In this document: piece after piece, positions 1 to 8,386 of the stretch
How positions within the stretch are numbered: position 1 is the stretch's first letter
How the letters are laid out: the number at the start of each line of letters is the position of its first letter
Origin: Thraustochytrium sp. TN22
Lineage: Eukaryota; Sar; Bigyra; Thraustochytrida; Thraustochytriidae
Assembly (NCBI GenBank): GCA_013306675.1
Contig: JABLUY010000310.1
Location: 1-36,464, forward strand
DNA: 36,464 bases
Reading direction: 5' to 3'
Translations under genes and position numbers: made by a program
Notes under the pieces: model-generated
Database searches by the model: none
What the model was told of the DNA's origin: nothing
What the model saw: only the letters and a program-made list of their open reading frames with translations

Positions 1-110
1 TTGTGCTTGTGCTTGTGCTTGTGCTTGTGCTTGTGCTTGTGCTTGTGCTTGTGCTTGTGCTCGTGCTCGTCCTCGTGCTCGTCCTCGTGCTCGCCCCCTG
101 CCCGCAATGG
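1..110. repeat. TTGTGC hexamer repeat
   Basis: About ten perfect copies of the hexamer TTGTGC fill the first 60 bases. The run then degrades into TCGTGC/TCGTCC variants up to about position 100. It probably continues left of the window. It lies upstream of the first gene and reads as a simple microsatellite; a partial Cys/Leu-rich open frame across it is a by-product of the repeat. Confidence 0.9.
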
Positions 111-187
111 GAGTGAGAGGCGCTCTGGTCGCCGTCAGACTGCTATCCGCGACGCGCCAGCGCGGCGCGGGCACAGTGGCGGGAGCG

Positions 188-220
<33 letters not shown>

Positions 221-302
221 GAGCGGCGGCAGGCGCGGCGCGGCGCGGCGGGAGCTCGGGCCGGCTGGCTCAGTCGGCGCGGCGCGCTGAGAGGGCGGCG
301 CG

Positions 303-1382
303 ATGGCGTCGTCGTGGTGCTCGTGCCTGGAGGCGCTCTGGCGCGTGGAGCCCGGCGACGAGGAGGCGCGCGTGCACGCGTCGGAGCGCGCGGTGGACGG
401 CGACGACGAAGAGGTCGCGGTGCGCCTGAAAACCGCGCACGAGCAGGAGATGCGGACCATGGCGCCCAGGCTTGACGACGAGGCCAGCTCCGACTCGGAC
501 GCAGACGCGGACATCGAGGACGACGAGGACGAGGTCGTGCGTCCCGCGCTGCGACCCGACTCGGCGCTCGCGAAGAGCAGCGGCAAGAGCGGCAGAGACA
601 GCAGCGACGGGGAAGAAGAACAGGGGGAGGAAGAGGAGGAGGAGGAGCAGGAGGAAAAAGTGCGCCAGGCCAAGGAGGACGCGGTCAAGGGTGAGCAAGA
701 CGACGAAGAGGACAGGGAGGAAGAGCTCTGGAGCGACAACGATGCCGATGACTGGGGTGCCGAGGACGATAGTCCCCGCCAGCTGCCGCAGATGCAGCAG
801 GTGCAGCCGGAGAGGCAGCCGACGCCGCCCATGATCCGACCTCCGCCGCAGCAGGAGCTCCAGCAGCAGCAGGAGGAGCATCAGCACATCGCGAGGCCGT
901 CATGGCAGCAAGAATACCGTCAACAGGAAGATGAGTGGCGTGAGGACGAGGACGAGGACGATCCGTTCGGCGCTTACGAGAACGACGGCGTCGTGAAGGA
1001 CGACGAGAACGATCGCAAGGAGCGCGAAGCCGTCATGGCCATGTTCGAAGAGCTGGGGATGGGGTCGGCGCCCCCGCCTGTCGCATCGGTGCCCATGGGT
1101 GAGGCGCTGGCGCTCGGCCCCCCGGCGATGGCGGCTGCGACAGCCCCGGCGCCGGCGGCCCCTAAGCAACGCAGCCTCCTGGCGGAGGCCATGGAGCCAT
1201 TGCCGCCAAGCGGGCAAGATGACCCGTCGCCCGGCAGCGGCGGCGGCGGCTGGGGTGATGACGACGACGATGACGACATGGGCGACGACGGCGATGCCGA
1301 CCTGCTCGCCAGCGACGACCTCCTCGCTGGCGTCGACCTGGGCAACGAGCAGGACCTGGACAAGTTTTTGGACTCGGACTGA
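303..1382 (+). CDS. Acidic low-complexity protein, unknown function
   Basis: This is an intronless open frame of 359 residues that I do not recognise. The start at 303 follows a GC-rich leader and sits in a good context (GCG before ATG, G after). The first 60 residues look folded or helical (a WCSCLEALW patch, then a charged helix). The rest is dominated by Asp/Glu/Ser runs, with a Gln/Pro-rich centre around residues 160-205 and a highly acidic tail with a seven-Asp run ending in DKFLDSD. The two N-terminal cysteines could be lipidated, but Gly2 is absent, so N-myristoylation is not expected. Such composition is typical of nuclear chaperone or transcription-associated disordered proteins; that is only an inference. 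The gene converges on the HDAC gene, whose stop lies about 180 bases downstream. Confidence 0.6.
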   Translation: MASSWCSCLEALWRVEPGDEEARVHASERAVDGDDEEVAVRLKTAHEQEMRTMAPRLDDEASSDSDADADIEDDEDEVVRPALRPDSALAKSSGKSGRDSSDGEEEQGEEEEEEEQEEKVRQAKEDAVKGEQDDEEDREEELWSDNDADDWGAEDDSPRQLPQMQQVQPERQPTPPMIRPPPQQELQQQQEEHQHIARPSWQQEYRQQEDEWREDEDEDDPFGAYENDGVVKDDENDRKEREAVMAMFEELGMGSAPPPVASVPMGEALALGPPAMAAATAPAPAAPKQRSLLAEAMEPLPPSGQDDPSPGSGGGGWGDDDDDDDMGDDGDADLLASDDLLAGVDLGNEQDLDKFLDSD

Positions 1383-1434
1383 CTGTGAGCGAGCGGAGGC
1401 GCGACGGATCGCGCGCTCCGCTCAGCCAAACATT

Positions 1435-1467
1435 GCGCGCGCGCGCGCGCGCGCGAGCGAGCGAGCG
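1435..1467. repeat. GC dinucleotide run and GAGC repeat
   Basis: An alternating GC run of about 21 bases is followed by GAGC units. It sits in the short gap between two convergent genes. It could adopt Z-DNA, but nothing in the sequence shows a function. Confidence 0.8.
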
Positions 1468-1559
1468 CACCGGTCGAATGGCCGCTGGCGTGGCGTGCCG
1501 CCGCTGAACCTATGTTAGTTAGCTGGTAAAAGAGAGGAAAGAGAAGAGTGGGAGAGTCG

Positions 1560-3160
1560 TCAGTCGATGGCGGGCTTGGGCGGATCATAGTACTCGGCGT
1601 CGTGCATGCGCTGCTCGATTGCGGCGCGCGCCTCGGTGTTTCGGTCGGCGTCTTGGGCGTCCTCGTTGGGGTCGGCGCCGGGGGCGTCCGGTGCGTGGCC
1701 GGACTGCAGCGAGGTGGCCTGGAGGCCAGGCACGTGCTCGAGGTTGTCGAGGTTCTCGCAGATCTTCTGCAGGATGCGCTGCATGTCTTCTGGCTTGTTC
1801 TGGTTTTCCATGTTGCTGGGCGTGATGTGCAGATTGTAGTCGGGCGCGTAGTACTCGTAGTAGAGGTTGTGCGGAAGCTGGTTGTCAACCTCCTTGTCGA
1901 CGAGCACGCTGGTCTCGTAGGTCCAGCAGCGCGCGACGTTGCGCATCGTGTAGCCGCCGCCACCCAGCACAAGGACGGGCACGTTGAAGCTCTTGACGTA
2001 GGAGACGCAGTCGGCGTGGCCGCGCAGCGACAGGTTGAAGCAGCCGAGGCGGTCACCGGCGAGCGAGTCGGATCCGCACTGCAGCAGAACGGCCTCGGGC
2101 GCGAAGCGCTCAAAGATCTTCTTGATCACCGGCCGGAAGATACTCACAAAGGTCTCGTCGTCCATGCCGCCCTGCAGCGGCACGTTCACCGAGTAGCCCT
2201 TGCCCTTGCCGACGCCCACGTCCTCCAGGCAGCCCGTGTGCGGGAAGAAGTCTCCGTACCGGTGGAACGAGCACGTCATGACGCGGTTCGTCGAGTAGAA
2301 CGCCTCCTCCACGCCGTCGCCGTGGTGCACATCGATGTCGATGTACAGCACACGCTGGTGGTACTTGAGCAGCTCCAAAATGCCCAGCACGCAGTCGTTC
2401 ACGTAGCAGAAACCAGAGGCCTCGGACTTCTTGGCGTGGTGCAGGCCGCCCGACCAGTTGATCACAATGTCCGACGTGCGCGCGTTGAGCCGCTTCGCGC
2501 CGCCCACGCTGCCGCTCGAGTAGATTTGCACGTAGTCGAAGAGACCGTCGAACACAGGGCAGTCGTCGCCCACGTTGACTGCGTGTCACCCGTCGCAGGC
2601 GTGCCGCGCATACAAAGTGAGCCTGACATGTGCACGGCGTCCGGTGCAGAGAGAGGTCTGCGCGGCGTGGAGTGAAGGAACTTACAGCGCTGCAGCTGGC
2701 GGACATACTGGTCCATGTTGTCTGGCGTGACCATGCGCAAGAAGTTCACGTAGTCGTCCGCGTGGAACTTGGTGATGTCCGCCTGGCTGATGAGCGGCGG
2801 CCGGAAGACATCCATGTACTTGTACAGACCGTACGTGACGATCAGGTGGTGCGCCATGCGCACGCGGTGCGGCTTCATCGGGTGGCCCTCCGCATAGTGA
2901 AAGTTGCCAATCTCACCTGCCACGTCTCGTCAGCCTCTCCCTTCCGGCGCCGCCCGCCGGAGCCGCCCGCCAGGCGCAGCCGCAGGCGCAGCCGCAGGCG
3001 CAAGCGCAGGCGCAAGCGCAAGCGCAAGCGCAGGCGCAGGCGCAGGCACGGCCGCTGCCGCTGTTCCGCGCCCCCTGGCCTGGCCTCGACTCCTGTCATC
3101 TCCTCCCGCGCGCGCCCACCTACTGTCATAAAAGTACGAGACCCTACGCTTGGCGCTCAT
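1560..3160 (-). CDS. RPD3: Class I histone deacetylase (Rpd3/HDAC1 type)
   Basis: This is a zinc-dependent lysine deacetylase expected to act on histones in nuclear corepressor complexes. I assemble three exons on the minus strand: 3160-3124, 2916-2686 and 2578-1560. The introns are 207 and 107 nt, with donors GTAGGT and GTAAGT and CAG acceptors. The joined frame gives 428 residues, the normal class I size. Visible signatures are GHPMKPHR (about 23-30), the catalytic pair HH136-137 in [14 protein letters not shown], the zinc ligands D172, H174 and D265 (DIDVHHGDG and AGDRLGCF), and the transition-state tyrosine in GGGGYT (Y299). The basic residues used for inositol-phosphate binding in the family (K27, R266 region) are kept. 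The C-terminal tail is short and acidic. The frame continuing past each donor would disrupt conserved sequence, which supports the splice choice. HDAC1/2 versus HDAC3 type was not resolved. Confidence 0.96.
2945..3050. repeat. GCGCAG/GCGCAA hexamer repeat in HDAC intron 1
   Basis: About a dozen imperfect copies of a GCGCAG/GCGCAA hexamer occupy the middle of the first HDAC intron. This explains the Arg- or Ala-rich open frames seen across it on both strands. They are not coding. Confidence 0.8.
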
Positions 3161-3517
3161 CGCGCCGCGAGCCCGGCGCCCAGCCGCCGCCCGCCGCCGC
3201 CGCCGCCGCCCGCGCGCGCCGCCGTCGTTGATCGCCGCTCGCGGTCGATCGATCTCTGCCGCCGCGAGGCGGGCGCCGCCCCCTGCACGGGGCGCGGCCC
3301 CTGCACGGGGCGCGGCCCCTGCACGGGGCGCGGCCCCCGCACGGGGCGCGGCCCCTGCACGGGGCGGCGCCGCGGCTGGCCGCCTGCGCCAGGGTTAGGG
3401 TAGCGCTCGGGTGGCGGCGGCGGTGGCGGGCGGGAACGCGGGGAGAGCGCGGGCGGCGGCGCGGCGGCGCAGCAGAGCGGGCAGAGCGGCGGCAGCAGGG
3501 ACCAGCGGCACGGCAAG
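3161..3517. promoter_or_regulatory. Divergent HDAC/RPS18 promoter with telo-box-like element
   Basis: Only about 357 bases separate the HDAC start (minus) from the RPS18 start (plus), so both promoters must share this stretch. It contains the 18-bp tandem repeat at 3283-3366 and AGGGTTAGGG at 3391-3400, about 120 bases before the RPS18 ATG. AAACCCTAA-like telo boxes are known from plant ribosomal-protein promoters. Here the resemblance is seen in the sequence, but its function is an inference. No clear TATA box was found. Confidence 0.55.
3283..3366. repeat. 18-bp tandem repeat, 4.7 copies
   Basis: Four full copies and one partial copy of CTGCACGGGGCGCGGCCC lie head to tail; the fourth copy starts CCGCAC. 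The array is in the divergent HDAC/RPS18 promoter. Confidence 0.92.
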
Positions 3518-4508
3518 ATGAGCGCTCTCATCGCGGGCTCGGACTTCCAGCACATCCTGCGTATCCTGTACGTGCGGCCCGCTGGCGGCGGCGGCGGCCG
3601 GCGAGCCGGGAGGGAGGAGATGGAGGGATGAGATGGAGGGAGGGATGGCGCGGGAGGCGGGGCGCGACGAGGAGCGCGACGGCGACATGGCGCGCAGGAC
3701 GCGGCGAGGAGAGGCGAGCAGGGACGCGCGCTCGAGGCAATCCTCGATGCGCTCGCGACACGCGCTTGGCCGCGCGCGACGTCAGCTCGCTTGGCTGCGC
3801 GCGACGGCGACTCGCGTGGTCGCGGTCGACGTCCACCCGCTGGCGCTCGAGGCCGCGCCAAGCGTGCGCTAGCCTCTCGTCTCCGTGATCACTCCCCTCC
3901 TCTCCCCAGGCCACGTCTCTCCTCGGCGTGCTCCCGGCCACGGCCCCGGACGCGATTGGAAACGGCGAACGAAAAGACTAACCCAGGCGCGCTTCTCTTT
4001 CAACGTCGTGACACAGTAACACCAACATCGATGGTCGCGTCAAGGTGATGCACTCCCTGACCTCCATCAAGGGTATTGGCAAGCGCTTCGCCAACCTGAT
4101 CTGCAAGAAGGCTGAGATCAGCATGGACAAGCGCGCCGGCGAGCTCAAGCCGGACGAGATCGAGCGCCTCGTCGCCCTCATCAGCAACCCGCTGCACTTC
4201 CGCGTGCCCAAGTGGTTCCTCAACCGTCAGCACGACTACAAGACCGGCAAGTACACGCAGCTCGTCGCCAACTCCCTCGAGCAGAAGCTCCGCGAGGACA
4301 TCGAGCGCCTCAAGAAGGTCCGCAACCACCGCGGTATTCGGTACGTGATGGCCGCAGGCCCAAGTTGTCCAGCTCTGTTGTTTTGCACGCCCACTGACTC
4401 GCTCCGCTTCTTCTTCTTCTTCCACGCAGCCACTACTGGGGCATCAAGGTCCGTGGCCAGCACACCAAGACCACCGGCCGCCGCGGCCGGACTGTGGGTC
4501 CCCGCTAA
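3518..4508 (+). CDS. RPS18: 40S ribosomal protein S18 (uS13)
   Basis: This is the small-subunit ribosomal protein of the uS13 family, located in the head of the 40S subunit near the tRNA sites. Three exons, 3518-3567, 4017-4340 and 4430-4508, join into 150 residues; the family is about 152. Intron 1 (449 nt, donor GTACGT) interrupts a Leu codon right before NTNIDGR. Intron 2 (89 nt, donor GTACGT, pyrimidine-rich end) interrupts an Arg codon before [10 protein letters not shown]. Conserved features are DFQHILRIL at the N-terminus, the helix-two-turn-helix stretch with [23 protein letters not shown], and the basic C-terminus [15 protein letters not shown]. The terminal lysines seen in animals are missing; the protein ends in GPR. 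The first intron is the longest found in this window. Confidence 0.97.
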
Positions 4509-4699
4509 GTATGAACCTTTGTCTGGACCTCTTATAGCCCTTTCGCTTTTCCCTACCGCCCGCTCCCTTGTCCTCCTTGCCTCGCCTTGCCCTGCCTTGG
4601 CGTGCCCCTCGTCGCCGGCATCGCCCTGCTCACTCGTCCCGTCTAGGGACCACTGCTCGCCGTCCCGGCCCGGGACCCGCTGCACATTCTGCCGCAGCC

Positions 4700-4703
<4 letters not shown>

Positions 4704-4745
<42 letters not shown>
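4704..4745. repeat. CTG triplet repeat, 14 copies
   Basis: Fourteen uninterrupted CTG units (CAG on the other strand) lie about 200 bases downstream of the RPS18 stop, probably in or beyond its 3' UTR. Confidence 0.95.
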
Positions 4746-5085
4746 AGCGGCGCCCGCGCCAGGCCGCGAGGGTGCGCACGAGCCCCGCATGCTGCTCGCG
4801 GCCATCGCGGCCCGGCCTGCGCAGGTTCTGGCTCGGAGCGGCCGCGCATGGCGCAAATGCCAGAATGAGGCGGCGGGGCCTCGAGGGGCGTGCAAAACGG
4901 TTTTCGCCCGCCGAGACCCCGAAACCTCTCTCTCCGGCGGCGGCTGGCGAGCGGAGGCTAGGCGTCTCTCGCGCCGCGCGGGCAGCGGGCAGCCGGCAGG
5001 CAGGTCGCGCGCCCCCCCCCCCCCCCTGCGCGCTCCGCGGCGCTCCGCGTCGTCCTGGCTGGCTGGATCGTCGTGGGCGTCAAGC

Positions 5086-5131
5086 GAGGAGGAGGAGGAG
5101 AAGGAGAAGGAGAAGGAGGAGGAGGAGGAGG
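5086..5131. repeat. GAG/GAA purine tract
   Basis: A purine-only tract of GAG and GAA units lies about 60-110 bases upstream of the SAP-domain gene, probably in its 5' leader or promoter. Confidence 0.8.
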
Positions 5132-5194
5132 ACGGGGTCGAGCAGGCAGACAGGGAGGAAAAGCTGGCGCCAGGCGTCCGCATTGGCTCGATAG

Positions 5195-6829
5195 ATGCCC
5201 AGCTTCCTCGTGTACTGCGACACGAACGTCGCGGAAAGCAGTAACGCGGGCGGCGTGTCGACGCAGCAGCAGTGCGCGTCGCGCGTCAAGAAGCGCGACT
5301 CGCGTGGCCAGGACAAGATGCTCACAGCAAGCATGCTGAGCGGCCTCGAGGACCTCAACCGGAGGGACCTGCAGGCGCTCGCCAAGCAGCACGGTGTCAA
5401 GGCGAACCTCAAGTCGACCGCCATCATCGAGGCGCTGCGCAAGCTCGCGCCGGAGGCGGAAGCCTCCGTAGACCCGGCCCCGGCCGTCAAGCAGGTCCGG
5501 CCCGGCAAGAGCGGGGCCGGGCCTTCCTGGGCGCCGCACGATGGCGAGAACGTGGACCCGCGCGCCGGCTTGGCGGGCAAGTCGCGGTCCAAGCCGCGCC
5601 TCAAGGAAGCCACGAACCGTCTGCAGCCGGCCTCCGCGGAGTCCTCCAAGGCCAAGCCTGCCAAGAAGAAGGCGACGGCTGCGGGTGGCCAGCAGGCGCC
5701 GTCCAAGCGCGCTGCCCGCGCCGCGCGCCGCAGTCACGAGCCCGTGAGCAGCGCGGTGGCCCAGACCGAGGCCCAGACCGAGGCCACTCCGGCGCAGATT
5801 GAGACCAATACGGCGCAGGCCGAGGCCAGCAAGGCGCGGGCCCAGGTTGAGGCGACTCCGGCTGCGCCGGCGCCCAGCGCCGCGGACCTGGCGCGTGAGT
5901 CGCTGCAGCAGACGAAGCTGCGCAACCTGAGCAAGCTGGCTGTCCAGGAGGCCGCAGACAAGGGTGCGGTGCTCGGCTTCGTGCGGGAGCAGGCCAGGAA
6001 GGAGCGCGCCGCACGCCGTGCAGCGGCTGCCCCGGTCCTCGAGGCAGCTGCGGCGACCTCTCGCCATCGCACCACGGTCCGGGCTGCCGCCGCCAAGGCG
6101 GCGGCTGCAGCCCACATGAGGTCTGCTCGCGTCGAGGCTGCCCGCGCCACGCGGCGCGCTGGCCTCGCCGCTGCTCAGGATGCCGCGGCCAAGGCTGCGA
6201 GCAAGGCCGAAACCGAGCTTGCGAAGATGGACGTGGACGAGGACGTGGTCGCCGAGGAAGACAAGGATGAGGTGGAGGTGGTCAAGATGGACGTGGACGA
6301 GGAGGAACTCGAGGTGGAGGAGAAGGTCGAGATCGAGGACTCGGCCGAGGCGGAAGACAAGGAGGTCAAGACGGACGAGACGGAAGAGATCGAGATTGAG
6401 GCTTCGTCCAGCTCGTCGAGCACCGCTGTTGAAGACACAACCGTGGTGGTGACGGACAAAACTCGGGAAGCCCTGGAGCGGGCGCGCAAGGCCATGGAGA
6501 AACAGGCTGCGCTGCGGGCGAACCTGGAGCAAATGCGCAGTAAGCGCAAGCGGGAGCGCGAGGAAATGTATACGGAGGCGGCGCAGTTCGAGGAGGAGTT
6601 CAAGGCGAAGCGGAGGCGATCGCTGGATGCGCGCGTTGCGCGTGAGCGCGCCGTCTTCGAGGAGGCGCTCTCCGCCTCGCTCTTCCTTGAGAAGGAGAAT
6701 GTCATCCCGGGCACCAAGACGCGCGTGGGCGCCTTCGTCAAGGGCCAGAAGCGCGCCGACAAGGCCCGCCTGCGTCATCAGGGCGGCCACGCGGGCCGCG
6801 CCGGCAAGCACAAGCATTCGCGGCGCTGA
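5195..6829 (+). CDS. SAP-domain, NuSAP-like spindle/chromatin protein
   Basis: This single open frame gives 544 residues. Residues about 49-85 (SGLEDLNRRDLQALAKQHG, then ANLKST and an amphipathic helix) match the SAP-type helix-extension-helix of nucleolar spindle-associated proteins (NuSAP), which bind DNA and microtubules. The middle is Ala/Lys/Arg-rich, with a TEAQTEA-like repeat (about 190-225). There is an acidic segment (about 345-410) and then a strongly charged helix (about 430-490). A KEN degron lies at residues 500-502, followed by a basic tail rich in Lys/Arg/His. The layout SAP, basic linker, charged helix and KEN box resembles NuSAP, which is degraded by APC/C; the assignment is an inference from architecture. 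The start is uncertain: Met42 (5318) or Met47 (5333), just before the SAP helix, are equally plausible. Confidence 0.72.
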   Translation: MPSFLVYCDTNVAESSNAGGVSTQQQCASRVKKRDSRGQDKMLTASMLSGLEDLNRRDLQALAKQHGVKANLKSTAIIEALRKLAPEAEASVDPAPAVKQVRPGKSGAGPSWAPHDGENVDPRAGLAGKSRSKPRLKEATNRLQPASAESSKAKPAKKKATAAGGQQAPSKRAARAARRSHEPVSSAVAQTEAQTEATPAQIETNTAQAEASKARAQVEATPAAPAPSAADLARESLQQTKLRNLSKLAVQEAADKGAVLGFVREQARKERAARRAAAAPVLEAAAATSRHRTTVRAAAAKAAAAAHMRSARVEAARATRRAGLAAAQDAAAKAASKAETELAKMDVDEDVVAEEDKDEVEVVKMDVDEEELEVEEKVEIEDSAEAEDKEVKTDETEEIEIEASSSSSSTAVEDTTVVVTDKTREALERARKAMEKQAALRANLEQMRSKRKREREEMYTEAAQFEEEFKAKRRRSLDARVARERAVFEEALSASLFLEKENVIPGTKTRVGAFVKGQKRADKARLRHQGGHAGRAGKHKHSRR

Positions 6830-7236
6830 TTTGCGTGGCATCATCCCGCCAAACGCCTCCTGCACGCCCCTGCACCCTGCCTTTCATTCCTCCTATCGAT
6901 TCGTACCATACCACCAGGTACCAGGCTGGTGGTGCTACCAGCAGCGCCACCAGCACCACAACAAGCACAGCCCAAACACAAACACAACCTTGCATTGCAT
7001 TACACTCCACTGCACTGCACTCCACTGCACTGCACTGCACTGCACTGCACTGCACTGCACTGCACTGCACTGCACTGCACTGCACTGCACTGCACTGCAC
7101 TGCACTGCACTGCACTGCACTGCACTGCACTGCACTGCACTGCACTGCCCGCGCCGATGGTCATCACATATAGGGTAGGGTACTCCTGCCGTCTTGGGCC
7201 GGGCGTCGGCGCCTAGGCGCCTAGACGCCTAGGCGC
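6830..7236. other. Convergent gene gap
   Basis: This gap separates the convergent SAP-domain gene and Use1-like gene. It holds the ACTGC pentamer array (7024-7148) and an octamer palindrome repeat that runs into the Use1-like stop codon. No gene was seen. Confidence 0.7.
7024..7148. repeat. ACTGC pentamer satellite, about 25 copies
   Basis: About 25 perfect tandem ACTGC units follow some diverged CACTC/CATTG copies that begin near 6990. A period of five keeps all six frames open, so the Leu/His/Cys/Thr- and Gln/Cys/Ser/Ala/Val-rich translations are not evidence of a protein. Confidence 0.95.
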
Positions 7237-7241
7237 CTAGG
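7208..7241. repeat. GGCGCCTA palindromic octamer, 4 copies
   Basis: Four head-to-tail copies of GGCGCCTA (the third reads GACGCCTA) are followed by GG. Each junction is a self-complementary CCTAGG and each unit contains the palindrome GGCGCC, so the stretch can fold into hairpins. It overlaps the TAG stop of the Use1-like gene on the minus strand, so in RNA it would be the very start of the 3' UTR. Confidence 0.85.
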
Positions 7242-8040
7242 ACTTGACCTTGGGAAAGATGCGCATCACCAGATAGGCAAAGACCCAGAGCGCCAGCACC
7301 AGCAGGACGCCCATGGTGCAGAGCTTGCAGTTGTAAGTGGACGTGGACAGCGTCTCGTTGAGGCGCGACGTCATGGCCCCGATGCGGTCCAGACTCTTGT
7401 CCGTGCGCTCCTGCACCTTGCCGATGCTCTGCATGTCGGTCTGCAGGTTGTCGTTGATGCCCTGCAGGCGGTTGCGGATGGAACCCACCATCTCGCTCAT
7501 GTCGTCCTGCAGGCGGTCGCGCTCCTCATCCATCTCGCGGATACGGTCCGCCACGGCGTCCTGCGTACCACCGCCGGCCGCTGGCTCGTCGCGCACCTCG
7601 CCGAAGAGCGCCTCGCGAAGGCGCGCCGGGTCGTCGTCCCAGCCCTCCAAGCTGCTGGGCTGGCGCTGCGGCGACCGCTGAGGGCCCACAGCGTCGCGGT
7701 CGCCGTCTTCGTACGCCGTCTCAGGCCTGCCCTCACCCTTGTCCTCGGTCGTGGCCGAGGCCGAGGCAGGAAGGCTGAGCAGGTGCGCGTGATCCTGTAC
7801 AAAGGCCTCGAAGAACTTGACCTTTTGACTGAGCATGACGAGCTCCTCGTTCTGCATGGCCTCCAGCTCGCCGCGCATCTGTTCCCGCTGCAGGCCGTCC
7901 ACGAGCCCGCGCAGGCGCGCCACGTAGCTGCGCAGGCGCGCCACATCCCGCCGCGACGGCGCCGGCCCGGCCGCCAGCGCGCCGCACGCGCGCGACAGCC
8001 GCCGCGCGCTCACCGCCTCGCGCGCCCGCCCGCCCGCCAT
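7237..8040 (-). CDS. USE1: Use1-type SNARE (ER/Golgi retrograde fusion)
   Basis: This is a tail-anchored membrane-fusion protein of 267 residues in one open frame. It has an N-terminal helical region (about 30-90) and a low-complexity linker (about 95-160). A SNARE-like coiled coil spans about 168-232 (DEERDRLQDDMSEMVGSIRN onward, with heptad hydrophobics). A single C-terminal membrane segment spans about 241-260 (MGVLLVLALWVFAYLVM) and is followed by the short basic luminal tail RIFPKVKS. The layout and the end, with IFPK after the anchor, closely resemble Use1, the Qc-type ER SNARE that works with Sec20, Ufe1/syntaxin-18 and Sec22 in retrograde Golgi-to-ER transport. Family assignment rests on the C-terminal half; the N-terminus is too diverged to help. 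Another Qc SNARE is the alternative. Confidence 0.75.
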   Translation of the reverse strand: MAGGRAREAVSARRLSRACGALAAGPAPSRRDVARLRSYVARLRGLVDGLQREQMRGELEAMQNEELVMLSQKVKFFEAFVQDHAHLLSLPASASATTEDKGEGRPETAYEDGDRDAVGPQRSPQRQPSSLEGWDDDPARLREALFGEVRDEPAAGGGTQDAVADRIREMDEERDRLQDDMSEMVGSIRNRLQGINDNLQTDMQSIGKVQERTDKSLDRIGAMTSRLNETLSTSTYNCKLCTMGVLLVLALWVFAYLVMRIFPKVKS

Positions 8041-8215
8041 CCCGCCCGCCGCTGCGCCGCGCAGCCCTGCGCCGCGCAGCGCCGTTGCCGACCTGGCCGC
8101 GGCGCAGCCACAGCGAGCCTCGGACAGCAGGCGCGATAATGTAATGTAAGAGCAAAAACGTCAACCACGGCCACGGTCATCAGGGTCGCCGTCACGCCGG
8201 CGGGCACGGTCAACC

Positions 8216-8386
8216 TCAAGAGGGCGACGCTGGCAGGGCCGGTGCTGCGCATTCGCCTCCGCGCACGACAAGCATGGACTTTGAATCGAGACGTTGCTGG
8301 ACTTGGGCACTCTGAAGGGCGTCATTCACGGCCCTGGTGAAGTCGATGGTGGCCTGGAGGTCCGCCAGCCGCCCCGGGCGCTGCAT
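8216..8386 (-). CDS. Possible small gene or terminal exon
   Basis: A 56-codon frame on the minus strand starts with ATG and reads MQRPGRLADLQATIDFTRAV, continuing into a Gln-rich helix and ending SPS-stop. The amino-acid mix is protein-like, and a CTACAG just upstream of the ATG could be a splice acceptor. Upstream on the same strand, a second protein-like stretch in another frame (near 8430-8545, containing GPFFIHLLETVYEYLE) could be an earlier exon. No family was recognised. Confidence 0.3.
   Translation of the reverse strand: MQRPGRLADLQATIDFTRAVNDALQSAQVQQRLDSKSMLVVRGGECAAPALPASPS

Larger units (their letters stand above)
4509..5194. other. Intergenic region rich in simple repeats
   Basis: No gene was recognised in this stretch of about 690 bases. 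It holds a run of 14 CTG triplets (4704-4745), a run of 15 C (5012-5026) and a purine-only GAG/GGA stretch (about 5086-5131). Open frames here are poly-Leu, poly-Gln, poly-Arg or poly-Glu and follow the repeats. Confidence 0.7.

Noticed and set aside
974-2113. Minus-strand frame of about 380 codons spanning the acidic gene and the HDAC 3' part
   Set aside because: Ser/Arg/Thr-rich shadow in the wrong frame of HDAC; it crosses two real genes.
1548-2675. Long plus-strand open frame opposite the HDAC gene, rich in Val/His/Leu
   Set aside because: It is the reverse of conserved HDAC codons; the composition follows GC-rich antisense bias and no family is recognisable.
3391-3400. Telomere or interstitial telomere tract (TTAGGG)
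   Set aside because: Only about one and a half units; too short for a telomere remnant, so it is treated as a possible promoter element.
4958-6865. Minus-strand frame of 635 codons opposite the SAP-domain gene
   Set aside because: Leu/Arg/Gly-rich antisense of a gene with a recognisable SAP domain and KEN box; ends run into simple repeats.
7024-7148. CRISPR-like array
   Set aside because: Period of five without spacers, in a eukaryotic context; it is a simple satellite.
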